DNA from: Amycolatopsis sp.
Lineage (GTDB): Bacteria; Actinomycetota; Actinomycetes; Mycobacteriales; Pseudonocardiaceae
Direction of reading: 5' to 3'
NCBI RefSeq assembly: GCF_025464955.1
Contig: NZ_JAODNM010000040.1
Span: forward strand, 1-64,000
DNA length: 64,000 bases
The notes beneath the pieces were generated by a model. That model did no database searches and had not been told where the DNA came from. It saw only the letters and a program-made list of their open reading frames with translations. Shown in pieces: positions 51,604 through 61,727 of this stretch (position 1 is the first letter of the stretch; every line of letters begins with the position of its first letter). A program made the position numbers and the translations under genes.

Positions 51604-54269
51604 GCAAGACTGCCAGCGCACCATCGATACGTAACGAGCTCGCGGGAGACCACGTCGTCCGCGACTTCGAGCTGACGGCCACCGCACTGGACGTGCGCGA
51701 TCCCGCTGGGCTGACCGCCGCCGACGTGACCTGGATACCGGCGATCGTCCCGGGCGGTGTGCACGAGAGCCTGATCGCGGCGGGCCGGATCGAGCACCCC
51801 TTTCGCGGCGAACACGATCTAGACCTGCGCTGGATTGAAGAGCGGGCGTGGTGGTTCCGGGCCGCCGTCGAGCTGCCGGCCGACCTGGCCACCGGCGATC
51901 GAACCCTCCTCGTGCTGGACGGCGTGGACACGGTCGCGTCGATCTGGATCGACGAGAGCCTCGCCGCCCGTTCGGCCAACCAGTTCGTTCCGGTGGAGAT
52001 CGACCTGACATCACTGGCCGGCGGCACGCACGATTTGCTGGTCTGCTTCCGGCCCCCGCTGGAGGGATTGCCGGAGCCCGAGCGTGCGCGCCGGATGATG
52101 GATCGGGTCAAGACGTTCTTCGACGCGGCGACGGATCGCGGCGAGGGATCCGAGGTCGAGCCCGCTACGGGACTACAGGCGCTGAATCTGGCCAGCACGT
52201 TGCGCCGCAAGGCCCAGTTCTCATGGGGGTGGGACTTCGCGCCGCGCGTGCCCTCGATCGGCTTGACCGGCCCGGTGCGGCTGCGGCGCCTGCGCGGCTC
52301 CCGGTTCGTCGACCACCACTTCCACACCATGTCACTGGACCTCGCGGCGAAGACTGCCGAAGTCGCGTTCGACGTCGAGGTCGAGACCGTGTCCGGCCCA
52401 CTCCCGACCACCGTCGACGTCACACTGGTCTCGCCCCGCGGGGACCGCACCATGGAAACCGTTGCCCTACGCGACGGGCGAGTCAGCGGGGTCCTGCGCG
52501 TCGACGCCGTCTGTCCATGGTGGACTCACGATCTCGGCGAGCCGGACCTCTACGTCGCGCGCCTCGAGGCACGTGCCGAGTCCGGCGCGACAATCGCCGA
52601 GACCGATCTGCGGATCGGCGTCCGTACCATCGAACTCGATCGCCGGTCGGATGAAACCGAAGGCGGGCAACGGTTCACGTTCGTACTCAACGGCGTCCCC
52701 CTCTTCGCGCGGGGCGCCAACTGGGTGCCGCCGTCGATGCTGATCGGCTCCGTGACCGCCGCCGATCGCGAATCCCTCGTCCGGCTGACCCGGGACGCCC
52801 GGATGACGATGCTGCGCGTCTGGGGTGGCGGCGTCTACGAGGACGCGTCGTTCTACGACGCCTGTGACCGGCTGGGCGTCCTCGTGTGGCAGGACTTCAT
52901 GTTCGCCTGCATCGACTACCCGGCCGACGACGACGTCCTGCGCGAGGAGGTGCGCCGGGAGGCGGCCTATCAGGTCAAGCGGCTGCGCCACCATCCGAGC
53001 CTGGCGATCTGGGCCGGCAACAACGAGGTCCACGCCATGCACCAGATGGCGTGGGGCGACCTCGAACCCGGCCCGTGGGGGCACGAGTTCTTCCACGGCG
53101 TCCTCCCGGACGCGATCGCCGAGCACGCCCCGGGCACGCTCTACTGGCCGGGCAGCCCGTGGGCGTCGCCCGAGATCGAGGTGCCGGTCAACGGCACCCG
53201 GGACGGCGACCGGCACGCCTGGGAGGTCTGGCACGGCGCAGACCTCGGCGCCGGCGGGCCCAGCGAGTTCGCCTCCCAGGGCGAAGCGATGCACTTTTCG
53301 CGCTATGCCTACGACACGGGGCGTTTCATCAGCGAATTCGGCCTGCACGCCGCACCCGAATTCGCCACCCTCGACCGGTGGGCCGGCCCGGGACGGCTGA
53401 CACCCGATGCCCCGGTCCTCGGCAATGCCCTGCTCTCCCACCGCAATCGCGACTCACCGCGGTCCAAAGGCCTGGCGCTGCTGGCAGTCGAGACCGGCGA
53501 ACCGACCTCGATCGGGCAGTACGTCGCGTTCTCCCAGGCTGTGCAGGCAGAGGGTCTCAAGTTCGGGATCGAGCACTACCGCCGACGCCAGCCGCACACT
53601 TCGGGCACGCTGCTCTGGCAGCTCAACGAGCCGTGGCCCGGCGTGACGTGGTCGATCATCGACCACGACCAGGTAGCCAAACCGGCCTACTACTTCGTCC
53701 AGCGCGCCTACGCGCCGGTGCTGGCGAGCTTCGTCGAGCGCGATGAGCACCTCGAACTGTGGATCACCAACAGCGGGCAGGAACCGGTCGAGGACGAAGC
53801 CGTCATCGAGGTGTCGACGTTCGGCGGTGATCGGCTGGGCGAGTTTCGAGTGCCCGTCGAGGTCGGGGCACTGGGATCCCGGCGGGTCTGGCGCGGGCGG
53901 TCGGCCGAGTACGGTGCCGGTCCCGAGCGCTATGCGTGGGTGTCGAGCGCGCGCGGATCGTTCGAGGACAACAGGTTGTTCTTCGGCAGGCTCCGCGACC
54001 TTCCACTCGCCGACGCCGAACTCGACGTGGACATCCGGTCCACGGGCGCCGGCACCGCGCGGGTCCGGGTGCTGTCTCGCGGCTACTCCTACCTGACGCG
54101 CGTACTGGCACCCGCTCCGCACGTCACGTTCAGCACCAATGCCGTCGATCTGCGCGACGGAACTTCGCTCACAATCGACGTCCGCGGGCTGCCCGCGGAC
54201 TTCGACCCGACGCGCCTGGAGGTTCGCAGCTTCGCTGACGACCTCGGCGCCGGAAACGAGAGGCGCTGA
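51600..54269 (+). CDS. Glycoside hydrolase family 2 beta-mannosidase
   Basis: This 889-residue cytosolic GH2 enzyme shows the family's layout: N-terminal sugar-binding domain (about 1-180), an immunoglobulin-like domain, the TIM barrel (about 320-640) and C-terminal beta domains. The acid/base Glu476 lies in GNNEVHAMHQ and the nucleophile Glu579 in ISEFGLHAAPEF, matching beta-mannosidases. WEERAWWFRAAV-type and RGANWVPPSMLIG (R-G-x-N-W) motifs are also present. It releases beta-linked mannose from the ends of manno-oligosaccharides. The ATG overlaps the MFS stop. GH130 downstream supports the mannoside assignment. Confidence 0.92.
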   Translation: MSKTASAPSIRNELAGDHVVRDFELTATALDVRDPAGLTAADVTWIPAIVPGGVHESLIAAGRIEHPFRGEHDLDLRWIEERAWWFRAAVELPADLATGDRTLLVLDGVDTVASIWIDESLAARSANQFVPVEIDLTSLAGGTHDLLVCFRPPLEGLPEPERARRMMDRVKTFFDAATDRGEGSEVEPATGLQALNLASTLRRKAQFSWGWDFAPRVPSIGLTGPVRLRRLRGSRFVDHHFHTMSLDLAAKTAEVAFDVEVETVSGPLPTTVDVTLVSPRGDRTMETVALRDGRVSGVLRVDAVCPWWTHDLGEPDLYVARLEARAESGATIAETDLRIGVRTIELDRRSDETEGGQRFTFVLNGVPLFARGANWVPPSMLIGSVTAADRESLVRLTRDARMTMLRVWGGGVYEDASFYDACDRLGVLVWQDFMFACIDYPADDDVLREEVRREAAYQVKRLRHHPSLAIWAGNNEVHAMHQMAWGDLEPGPWGHEFFHGVLPDAIAEHAPGTLYWPGSPWASPEIEVPVNGTRDGDRHAWEVWHGADLGAGGPSEFASQGEAMHFSRYAYDTGRFISEFGLHAAPEFATLDRWAGPGRLTPDAPVLGNALLSHRNRDSPRSKGLALLAVETGEPTSIGQYVAFSQAVQAEGLKFGIEHYRRRQPHTSGTLLWQLNEPWPGVTWSIIDHDQVAKPAYYFVQRAYAPVLASFVERDEHLELWITNSGQEPVEDEAVIEVSTFGGDRLGEFRVPVEVGALGSRRVWRGRSAEYGAGPERYAWVSSARGSFEDNRLFFGRLRDLPLADAELDVDIRSTGAGTARVRVLSRGYSYLTRVLAPAPHVTFSTNAVDLRDGTSLTIDVRGLPADFDPTRLEVRSFADDLGAGNERR

Positions 54270-54273
54270 CCAC

Positions 54274-56061
54274 ATGCGCATGGATCCACGACTTGTCCCC
54301 GTACTGGCCCGTTTCGCCGACGCCGGCACTGAGTCACCAGCCGATCCAGTGGCCGAGCGGGCCGCGGAACTCGCCGACGTCGGCACTATGGTCGGCACGC
54401 TCACCCGGCCCGTTCCGAGCACCGTCACCTGGAGCGACACCGTGACCGACGACGACGTCGCGGTGCCGATCCGGATCTACACCCCGAGCCGACCCGGACC
54501 CCGAGCGGCACTGGTCTACGCCCATGGCGGCGCCTGGCGGACGGGATCACCCGCGACCACGCACGAGCACGCCGGCACCCTGGCGGCCGACGCCGATGTG
54601 GTGGTCGTGAGCGTCGATTACCGGCTCATTCCGGAGCACCCGTTCCCGGCGGGCCTCGACGACGTGTGGCATGCCCTGCTGTGGACAGCGGCGCATGCCG
54701 ATCAGCTGGGGATCGACCCGCACCGCATCGCCGTCGGCGGTTCCAGCGCGGGTGGCAATCTCGCCGCCGCCGTCTGCCTGCGGGCGCGAGACGAGGGTGG
54801 GCCGCCGATCGCCCTGCAGCTCCTGGAAGCCGCCGTGCTCGACCTGCGCCGTGACACGCCCTCGTGGGATGAGGCCCGTCGCGATCTCCCGCCGCTGGCG
54901 GCGATCCTGGACGACGGGCTGAGTCGCTACGTCGCGTCCGGTGCCGAACCCGCCGACCCGAACTGTTCACCACTCGCCGCGGTCGATCTCCACGATCTCC
55001 CGCCCGCGGTGCTGCTGGCGGGCGAGGCTGACCCGTTGCGCGACGACAGCGTGCGTTATGCCGATCGGCTCGGCGCTGCCGGCGTCCGCGCGGCGCTGCA
55101 ACTGTTTCCCGGAATCGTCCACGGCACCGAGAACTTCGTCGAGCTGATGCCGATTGCGCAGGACTGGCACCGGACCTGTGTCGCAGCACTCCGCGCGCTC
55201 GTGGCACGACCCGACGCCGATGTGTCCGGCATCCCGCCCGAGGTCGTCGGGCTGGTGTCCGGAGCCGGCCTCACCCGCGGGGTGCTGTTCGAGCATCTCG
55301 GCGTACCCGCGGCAGGAGAGGACGCGCTGATCACGACCACTCTCGGGATCACCTCGGAACAACTCGCGGCGCTCCGCGCGGGGTTCGTGGCCGACGTCGG
55401 CCACGCCGCCGACAAGCTGTTGACCGATCCGGCGTTCGCCGCCGCACTCGATCGGCTGCCCTTCGCGCCGGGTGAACGGATCGCAGTGGTGGGCGACTCG
55501 TTGTCGGCAGCGGCGAACAGCTGGGCGAACCTCCTCGCCGAACTGCTGGGCCGGCGCGGCATCACCGTGCTCAACCGCGCCGTGAGCGGACGCACCACGA
55601 CCGAGACGATCTCCGTGTTCGGTCGCACCCTCGCCATGGACCCCGACTGGATCCTGCTCATGATCGGCGCGAACGACGTGCGCCGGCACGGCACCCGCAC
55701 CGGCGTCCGTCAGCTGTCTCTGGCGGAGAGTGTGCGCAATCTCGGTGAGCTGCGCCGGATGGCCGCCGAGAATTCCCGCGCCCGAGTCGTGACGATCCCC
55801 TCGCACCCCGTTATCGATCCCGCCCGGATCGAGCAGAACCGGGCGGCCGGCACGTTCTGGCTGGTCGAGGACCTCGACGAGGCGCGGCGAGTGATCGTCG
55901 AGTCGATCCCGGACGCTCTCGACGTCCACGCCGGGATCGACCCTGGCCCGGGCTACTGGGCACCGGACGGGGTCCATCCCTCCGCTGAAGGACAGCAGCA
56001 GCTGCTGCGGGCGATCGTCGACGCGCTCGGCAACGTACCGGCGGCGGTCCGCCGTGGCTGA
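54274..56061 (+). CDS. Two-domain esterase: alpha/beta hydrolase plus SGNH hydrolase
   Basis: This 595-residue fusion has two esterase folds. Residues about 1-315 form an HSL-type alpha/beta hydrolase with an oxyanion motif (YAHGGAWRTGSP), nucleophile Ser158 (GGSSAGGNLAA) and a downstream His (FPGIVHGTENF). Residues about 330-595 include an SGNH hydrolase with GDSLS (Ser409), a GAND block III motif and DGVH (Asp565, His568). Both triads look intact. In a mannoside locus, such esterases probably remove acetyl groups from acetylated mannan. ATG at 54274 is used; 54280 is an alternative. It overlaps the GH130 gene by 8 bases. Confidence 0.85.
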   Translation: MRMDPRLVPVLARFADAGTESPADPVAERAAELADVGTMVGTLTRPVPSTVTWSDTVTDDDVAVPIRIYTPSRPGPRAALVYAHGGAWRTGSPATTHEHAGTLAADADVVVVSVDYRLIPEHPFPAGLDDVWHALLWTAAHADQLGIDPHRIAVGGSSAGGNLAAAVCLRARDEGGPPIALQLLEAAVLDLRRDTPSWDEARRDLPPLAAILDDGLSRYVASGAEPADPNCSPLAAVDLHDLPPAVLLAGEADPLRDDSVRYADRLGAAGVRAALQLFPGIVHGTENFVELMPIAQDWHRTCVAALRALVARPDADVSGIPPEVVGLVSGAGLTRGVLFEHLGVPAAGEDALITTTLGITSEQLAALRAGFVADVGHAADKLLTDPAFAAALDRLPFAPGERIAVVGDSLSAAANSWANLLAELLGRRGITVLNRAVSGRTTTETISVFGRTLAMDPDWILLMIGANDVRRHGTRTGVRQLSLAESVRNLGELRRMAAENSRARVVTIPSHPVIDPARIEQNRAAGTFWLVEDLDEARRVIVESIPDALDVHAGIDPGPGYWAPDGVHPSAEGQQQLLRAIVDALGNVPAAVRRG

Positions 56062-57004
56062 CTCCGCTGCCACATTCCCTCTCGGACCGTTCACCCCGTA
56101 TCCGCAGAACCCGATCCTGCGGCCACAGGGCACCGGCTGGGAGTCGTCGAACCTCTATAACCCGGCCGCGATCGTGGTTGAAGACCAGGTCGTGTTGCTC
56201 TATCGGGGCCACTCGATCGACCTGATCTCCCGCATCGGAATCGCCACCAGCACCGACGGGTTCCACTTCGAGCGGGAACCCGACCCGGTGCTGGTCCCGG
56301 AGCACGACTACGAGCGCAAGGGCTGCGAGGACCCGCGCGTCAGCCGTATCGACGGCACCTACTACCTGACGTACACCGGATTCGACGGAGCGACCGCGCA
56401 GCTGTGCCTCGCCACATCGACAGACCTGCGCAGCTGGACGAAGCACGGCCCTATCGTGCCCGGGTTCAACACCTGGGCAACCCTGCCCTACGGCCCCGAC
56501 AAGCCATGGAGCAAGGCCGGCGTCATCCACCCCGAACCCGTCGACGGCCACTACTACCTGTACTTCGGCGAGGGCGCGATCTTCTACGCCACCTCCACCG
56601 ACCTCCTGCACTGGACCCCGTGCCCGAACGACCGGCCGATCCACTCGCCCACCCCTGGCCGGTGGGACGGGACACTCGTCGAGATCGGCGCCCCGCCGGT
56701 CGTGACGGCCGACGGCCTGCTGATCTTCCTCACCAACGCCGCCACGGCCAAGTCCCCGACCGACGTCGACTACCGCTGCGGGCAGCTTGCCATCGCATTG
56801 TCGGACCCCACACAGGTCATCGCGGCGACGACGGTGCCGTGGCTCGAACCACGGTCCACAGAGGACACCCACGGCATGATCCCGGGCGTCACCTTCGTCG
56901 AAGGCCTGGTGTACTTCCGCGGCCGCTGGCTCGCCTACTACGGCCAAAGTGACACGACCCTGGCCGTCGCCGTCTACGACCCCCGGACCGACACCTACCG
57001 CTGA
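56054..57004 (+). CDS. Glycoside hydrolase family 130 enzyme (beta-mannoside phosphorylase/hydrolase)
   Basis: This 316-residue five-bladed beta-propeller of GH130 includes FTPYPQNPILRPQGTGWESSNLYNPAAIV (in part), YRGHSIDLISRIGIATSTDGFHF, KGCEDPRVSRIDGTYYLTYTGFDG and GLVYFRGRWLAYYGQSD. GH130 enzymes phosphorolyse or hydrolyse beta-1,4- or beta-1,2-mannosides, with an Asp proton donor in the ExPRV-type segment. Whether this one is a phosphorylase (Arg/Lys phosphate pocket) or a hydrolase cannot be settled by eye. The GTG start overlaps the esterase stop by 8 bases. Last gene of the mannoside operon, converging with the caspase-helicase gene. Confidence 0.9.
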   Translation: MADSAATFPLGPFTPYPQNPILRPQGTGWESSNLYNPAAIVVEDQVVLLYRGHSIDLISRIGIATSTDGFHFEREPDPVLVPEHDYERKGCEDPRVSRIDGTYYLTYTGFDGATAQLCLATSTDLRSWTKHGPIVPGFNTWATLPYGPDKPWSKAGVIHPEPVDGHYYLYFGEGAIFYATSTDLLHWTPCPNDRPIHSPTPGRWDGTLVEIGAPPVVTADGLLIFLTNAATAKSPTDVDYRCGQLAIALSDPTQVIAATTVPWLEPRSTEDTHGMIPGVTFVEGLVYFRGRWLAYYGQSDTTLAVAVYDPRTDTYR

Positions 57005-57110
57005 GGCACCGAAGCCTTGCTGCGAACGGCGATGAGCCCGACCGAGTCGACCGGCCTCGTCTCAGCTGCCTTCGACATACCGAGACGACCGCGAACTGCC
57101 TCAGAACCCG

Positions 57111-60100
57111 TCACGATTGGGGCTGCGAGTGGGGTAGTCGATGAGCGAGGACATCGAAATAGCGCTGGCTCGCCCAGGCTTGCCGATCGCCGATGACGTA
57201 GAGACGACGTTTCGCCCGACTGGCCGCGACATTGAGCAAGTTGGGCTTGCTCGCAGCCCACCGACGCGCACCCGGACTTTGCGGATCGCTGCCTAGCACG
57301 AGGATCACGATGTCGGCTTGCTTCCCCTGAGCGGTATGGATCGTTCCCGCGACCAGCCCGGGATAGCGATTCCCGAGTCCGGCTACCCGCCTAGCGATAT
57401 CCCGGAACGGCGCGATCACCATCACCTCGGACATAGGAAAACCAAGCCCAGCGAGGGAACTGACGATCCGATCGAGCTGTACGCCCTCAGCGGGGATCCA
57501 GTGTCCCTGCGAATCGAAGGCTGAGACGTCGATCCACTTCGAGTCGGGCAAGACTGGGTACTCCTCGGCGAACGACGCCGAATCAGCAGATCCGATGGCG
57601 TGGATCATCATGCCGTCGTAGGCGATGTCATTGGCTATGCCGAACATCGGCTCATCGCACCGCCGATGCACAATCAGCGGTGCACCCACCCAGATCCTTC
57701 CGTCCTCATCCGGCAACCACGTCCCCATCGGAGTGATCCGGTCAGCTAGTCGCTGCACGGAAGTGCGCCTGACCGACCACTGCTCATCGACACCAAGCTC
57801 TTGGCGGATAGCCTGCTCCGCACGAAAAGGCACCGTGCTGATGGGCTCCAGCTGCAAGGGATCACCAACGATCACCGCGCGCTTCGACCGCCACAACGCA
57901 CCCACGGCGCTCTGCGGAGTTGCCTGTCCGGCCTCATCGATCAGCAGCCATCCCAGGGCATCACCCTCCACGTGGGAGAACATCCGGGCGAACGACGAAA
58001 AAGTTGTCGATATCACCGGCACGACCAAGAAGAGCGCCTGCCATGCCGCCAGCGCCTCGGCTTCGGACAGGCCCTTTGGAGCATCGCCCTTCAGGATATC
58101 CATCGCACTGTGGAGAGTTTTGCGCATCTTCTCCGGGACGTGCTGCAGGAACACTTTGTGCAATCTTAGTGCGGCCAGGAACAGTTCCGTACGAGCGCAG
58201 TTCCACTCCGCGTCGGTCCATAGTGCCGTCAACTCCCGGCGTCTCCGATCCTTTCGCCAGGAATCGTCGAGGAAATGTGGCCCAAGACTCGCCTGTCCGC
58301 GCTTTACGGTAGCGAGGATCCCGTTCAAGGCTGTCACAGCTTCCCGCACCGTCGCCGCGGCGGCCCCGGCAGCGTGATCAGCGACAGCTCCCTCGTGCGC
58401 CAACCTCGACTGGGCGGCGCATGCCGCACCGTAATTCTGTTCGGCGGCCTCGGCACCTTCGGCAAGCCGCTGGTCGCTGACTCGCCATTTCCGCATGGCC
58501 CCGCCCAAGGTTGTCAGCCACTCCAGAAACCCAGGTTTGAAGAGGAGATTGTCGGCGCGCAGCGACAGGCACCGTCCTCGCTCCCGCTGCCAAGCCTGCA
58601 CGATCCGTTCCGCCTCAGCGAGGTGAGCGCGCGCATCGGCTGACCTTCGGTTCGCCTCGGCGTATACCTGACGGCGCTCGCGTACACGATTTTCCGCCGG
58701 CGCTTTCCGCATCACGGCCTGATAGATCTGTTCACGCTCACGCTGCCCGGATTCTGCCCGCTCGAGGACCCCTCGGAAATCCGCGACCGCATCAGCCCAC
58801 GTACACGGCGGCGTCGTGAGCTCGTAGTCTCTGAGGATCGCGTGCAGACCAGCGTGGGACAAATCGAGCTTGATCACCTGCTCGTCAGGGTCGTCAGGGT
58901 CGACCTCGCACTCGTCCAGGTCGGCCGATCGTACTGACGTCGGCTTGCGATACCAGAACTTATCGACGAAGTTCTTGCGGTTTCCCTTCTTGCCGAGGCG
59001 CGCCGCGAGCAGTCCCCACCCGGAGGCCTCATCACCCGGCCGACGACCTCCTGCGAGCAGCACCGAACTGGTACCGGCGAAGTAGTCGAGCTCCTCGGCC
59101 ATTCCCCGCCAGCACTCGTCGATCGCTTCGATCGCGGGCATTTCATTGGTGACGTTCTCGACCGCGCCGTTATTCGTCGACGCGACCACGATCTCGAAAC
59201 CGGTCAGTTCCGGCTTCAACGTATGGACGTATCTCGTGAAACCGTTGGTCTTCCAGCTTGCTTCCTCCCCGATGAATGCGTCATCGGGACGAGACAGCGC
59301 AGCGAGTGCACGGGCGCGCTCCACCACCACCGCCGCGACGAGATCTCGCAGCATCGTCGTCTTCCCGGTCCCTGGTGGGCCGTTGACCGCGAAGATCCCG
59401 GTGCCGGTATGTGGTTGTTGCAGCGCGCTATTGACGGCGAGCTGCTGCCCCAATGCCAGCGAGTGCTCAGGATTGCTGGGCCATCGACCCAGCGGAATGT
59501 GTCGCGGTGCGATGGCGTCGGCGACCCTGTCCAGGTCCTCGTGCGCGTTCACCCGCTGCTTGAGGTTAAGACCGGAGTTGGGGCGCAAGTACTCGCGCAG
59601 CGCCGGACCGATCTTGCCCATCTCTGCTTGCTCGGTGACCATGATCAGATCATCGGCGATCATGCTGTTGAGGAAGTCGTGACCGGGGTTGTAGGCATTG
59701 TCAGGCCCTACAAGCTTGCTTTGAACACGGATCTCGCCATGGGGTACTGCAGCGCCCAATCGAGCTATGTCGTCGGCGAGACTGAAGCATCCAGCTAGCA
59801 GATGCTCCCCCATACGTCTGCCCACGGTGCGTCCGCGACGCGCAAGTGCCGCTGCCTCCGCATCATCCGATTCAGGCGCCACCAGCTTCTTGAACAGGTC
59901 GCTGAACTTGACCTTGACGGCCTCGAAACCGGCGAGCCAGCCGTCCACTCCAGGTCCGGGGTGAAGAACTCGACTCGTGGCCCACGCACAGCTGGACAAA
60001 ACCTCCGATCCGACGATCGGGCGGCCTTCAGCGGAGACCACGAAGGTCACCAGCGCACTCTGATCAGCCGGGCGTTCCTCGAAGCTCGTCGCATCCGGCT

Positions 60101-61280
60101 CGAATACCGACTGCAGCACGTCGAAGATCGCGGCCATGCCGTAAATGCCCAGATGCACGACGTGCTGCCACACCCGGCCATCGACGGGCCGACGCCGCGC
60201 CAGCTCATGCTCCGGGGCCCAGGGCAATGGCTCACCCGGCTTGACCTCGAACATCAGCTGGCCGCGATCGACCTTGTCCACCTTCTGTGGGCTGAACATC
60301 TCTGCCATACTCCAGAACCGGACAATCCCCGCACGGTCCTCGTCCGTACCCGGCGCCGGCCGCGGCCGGATCGACTCCTTCACCTCGCGCCGAGGAAGAC
60401 GTGACCGGGCGTCTTGCCCCACAACCGAAGGCGACCCACCGGCAGCCGCTAGGACCTGCACCAACAACTCAGATGGCCTAACGACACGCACCAAGGGCGG
60501 ATCGACGGCAGGTTCGACCTCCTCCTCGGCGTAAGCGGTGTCTCCGCCTCGCACCAGGACAAGCCGACCCGCGGTGTTCGTTTCGCGGCGCTGAGGCGTT
60601 GGCAAACCGAGGCCGTCAAGGTCAGCGTGTACGTGCTGGTAGATCTCGTCCAATGACAAGGGATTCGGTGCAGCGAGCGCGCGCAGCAGGGCCGCGGTGA
60701 ACGCGGTGTGCCGAGAACCTGGCGGGGCCTGCGACGGAGTGGTCGCCGAACTCGACGCCAAGGTGTAGGTGCCGGTGAGATTGAGCTGGCCTGCGACAAG
60801 GCCCTCCGCCGGGGCCATCGCGCCGATGGCCTGGCCAGAAAAACAGCAATCCAGGATCAGTACCCGGGCACGCGCACGCGCCTGCCCGAGGTCCTGCTTG
60901 ATCCGGGCCACCGGGATGCCGCTGTAACCGACGTTGCGGGGCTCGGTGTCTTCGAGCCCCAGGTGCAGGCTCCCATCCTCGTCAAGCAACCCGTGGCCGG
61001 AGTAGTAGACCAGCAACAAGTCGGTGGCCTCGCGAGCTGCGCGGCTCAGAGTCGCACCGACGCTCGGCGACGACGCACGCGTATCGAGCCCTTCGACCAT
61101 GCAGTGTTCGCTTCGGAGCAGGCCGTGCGCCGGATCAGTCAGGACGTCCCGTAGTGCCTTGAGGTTGTTCGACACCGCGGGAAGCGCGGAAAGATCGCTG
61201 GACTGAAAGGCGCTTGCGCCGATCAACACCGCACGGGAAGAACTGCCGTTCGGGAGCCAGAGGTCTGCCACCTGGCTCAA
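57111..61280 (-). CDS. Caspase-like protease fused to SF1 (Dna2/NAM7-type) helicase
   Basis: This 1389-residue fusion has an N-terminal caspase/metacaspase domain (about 1-225) with His96 (YYSGHGLL) and Cys146 (LDCCFSG). A middle region (about 290-600) contains a WQHVVHLGIYGMAAIFDVL block seen before helicases of related systems. The SF1 helicase (about 600-1389) has Walker A NGPPGTGKTT (Lys640), Walker B LLIDEAGQATP (Glu1116), GDPLQLEPIS and a C-terminal TIHTAQGKQADIVILVLG plus NVAASRAKRRLYVIGD. Both active sites look intact. Its ATG overlaps the EACC1-like stop (ATGA). Bacterial caspase-NTPase fusions of this type occur in NTP-dependent conflict systems, where the protease is the probable killing effector. 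Confidence 0.88.
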   Translation of the reverse strand: MSQVADLWLPNGSSSRAVLIGASAFQSSDLSALPAVSNNLKALRDVLTDPAHGLLRSEHCMVEGLDTRASSPSVGATLSRAAREATDLLLVYYSGHGLLDEDGSLHLGLEDTEPRNVGYSGIPVARIKQDLGQARARARVLILDCCFSGQAIGAMAPAEGLVAGQLNLTGTYTLASSSATTPSQAPPGSRHTAFTAALLRALAAPNPLSLDEIYQHVHADLDGLGLPTPQRRETNTAGRLVLVRGGDTAYAEEEVEPAVDPPLVRVVRPSELLVQVLAAAGGSPSVVGQDARSRLPRREVKESIRPRPAPGTDEDRAGIVRFWSMAEMFSPQKVDKVDRGQLMFEVKPGEPLPWAPEHELARRRPVDGRVWQHVVHLGIYGMAAIFDVLQSVFEPDATSFEERPADQSALVTFVVSAEGRPIVGSEVLSSCAWATSRVLHPGPGVDGWLAGFEAVKVKFSDLFKKLVAPESDDAEAAALARRGRTVGRRMGEHLLAGCFSLADDIARLGAAVPHGEIRVQSKLVGPDNAYNPGHDFLNSMIADDLIMVTEQAEMGKIGPALREYLRPNSGLNLKQRVNAHEDLDRVADAIAPRHIPLGRWPSNPEHSLALGQQLAVNSALQQPHTGTGIFAVNGPPGTGKTTMLRDLVAAVVVERARALAALSRPDDAFIGEEASWKTNGFTRYVHTLKPELTGFEIVVASTNNGAVENVTNEMPAIEAIDECWRGMAEELDYFAGTSSVLLAGGRRPGDEASGWGLLAARLGKKGNRKNFVDKFWYRKPTSVRSADLDECEVDPDDPDEQVIKLDLSHAGLHAILRDYELTTPPCTWADAVADFRGVLERAESGQREREQIYQAVMRKAPAENRVRERRQVYAEANRRSADARAHLAEAERIVQAWQRERGRCLSLRADNLLFKPGFLEWLTTLGGAMRKWRVSDQRLAEGAEAAEQNYGAACAAQSRLAHEGAVADHAAGAAAATVREAVTALNGILATVKRGQASLGPHFLDDSWRKDRRRRELTALWTDAEWNCARTELFLAALRLHKVFLQHVPEKMRKTLHSAMDILKGDAPKGLSEAEALAAWQALFLVVPVISTTFSSFARMFSHVEGDALGWLLIDEAGQATPQSAVGALWRSKRAVIVGDPLQLEPISTVPFRAEQAIRQELGVDEQWSVRRTSVQRLADRITPMGTWLPDEDGRIWVGAPLIVHRRCDEPMFGIANDIAYDGMMIHAIGSADSASFAEEYPVLPDSKWIDVSAFDSQGHWIPAEGVQLDRIVSSLAGLGFPMSEVMVIAPFRDIARRVAGLGNRYPGLVAGTIHTAQGKQADIVILVLGSDPQSPGARRWAASKPNLLNVAASRAKRRLYVIGDRQAWASQRYFDVLAHRLPHSQPQS

Positions 61281-61672
61281 TCCTCGACGGTTGTGATCAG
61301 CGCGCGAACCTCGCGGATCACAGACTCGGGATCAGCGGCCCGCTTCACGTCGACGCTGAACTCACGCCCATCCGGCGCTTTCATGCTCACGGTGACGTCC
61401 GCCCGGCGTTGTGTCAACCAGGTCGACACGGACTGAGCCAGCACCGCTCCTGCCCCACCGGCACCAAGCGTCACCGCCAGCACGTCCAACACGCCACCCA
61501 TGTGCCCGGGGGCAACCGGGTGATTCCGCAGCTCAACACGGCCGCGCAACTCATCTTCACTCCCGAGCCACTCGCGCAGCATTCGCAGGTGCCGCTCCAC
61601 GTCGTCACCGACGACCGTCAGGTGCAACTCGGATTCGCGTGCTTCTCTGGGCTGCTCATTGATCACGGGCAT
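61277..61672 (-). CDS. EACC1-like small effector-associated protein
   Basis: This 131-residue protein matches, from memory, the effector-associated constant component 1 (EACC1) described for actinobacterial conflict systems. A ferredoxin-like strand-helix start (ELHLTVVGDDVERHLRMLREWLGSEDELRG, in part) is followed by a helix or hydrophobic hairpin (GGVLDVLAVTLGAGGAGAVLAQSVSTWLTQRRADVTV) and a last strand-helix (GREFSVDVKRAADPESVIREVRALI). It precedes and is translationally coupled (ATGA) to the caspase-helicase gene. EACC1 proteins are proposed adaptors between sensor/NTPase and effector, and the caspase fusion would be its partner. Confidence 0.75.
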   Translation of the reverse strand: MPVINEQPREARESELHLTVVGDDVERHLRMLREWLGSEDELRGRVELRNHPVAPGHMGGVLDVLAVTLGAGGAGAVLAQSVSTWLTQRRADVTVSMKAPDGREFSVDVKRAADPESVIREVRALITTVED

Positions 61673-61727
61673 CCGGCCATCATGCCAGCGACATCATCAT
61701 CGGGGGAACGATTCAGGAAAGTTCCGC

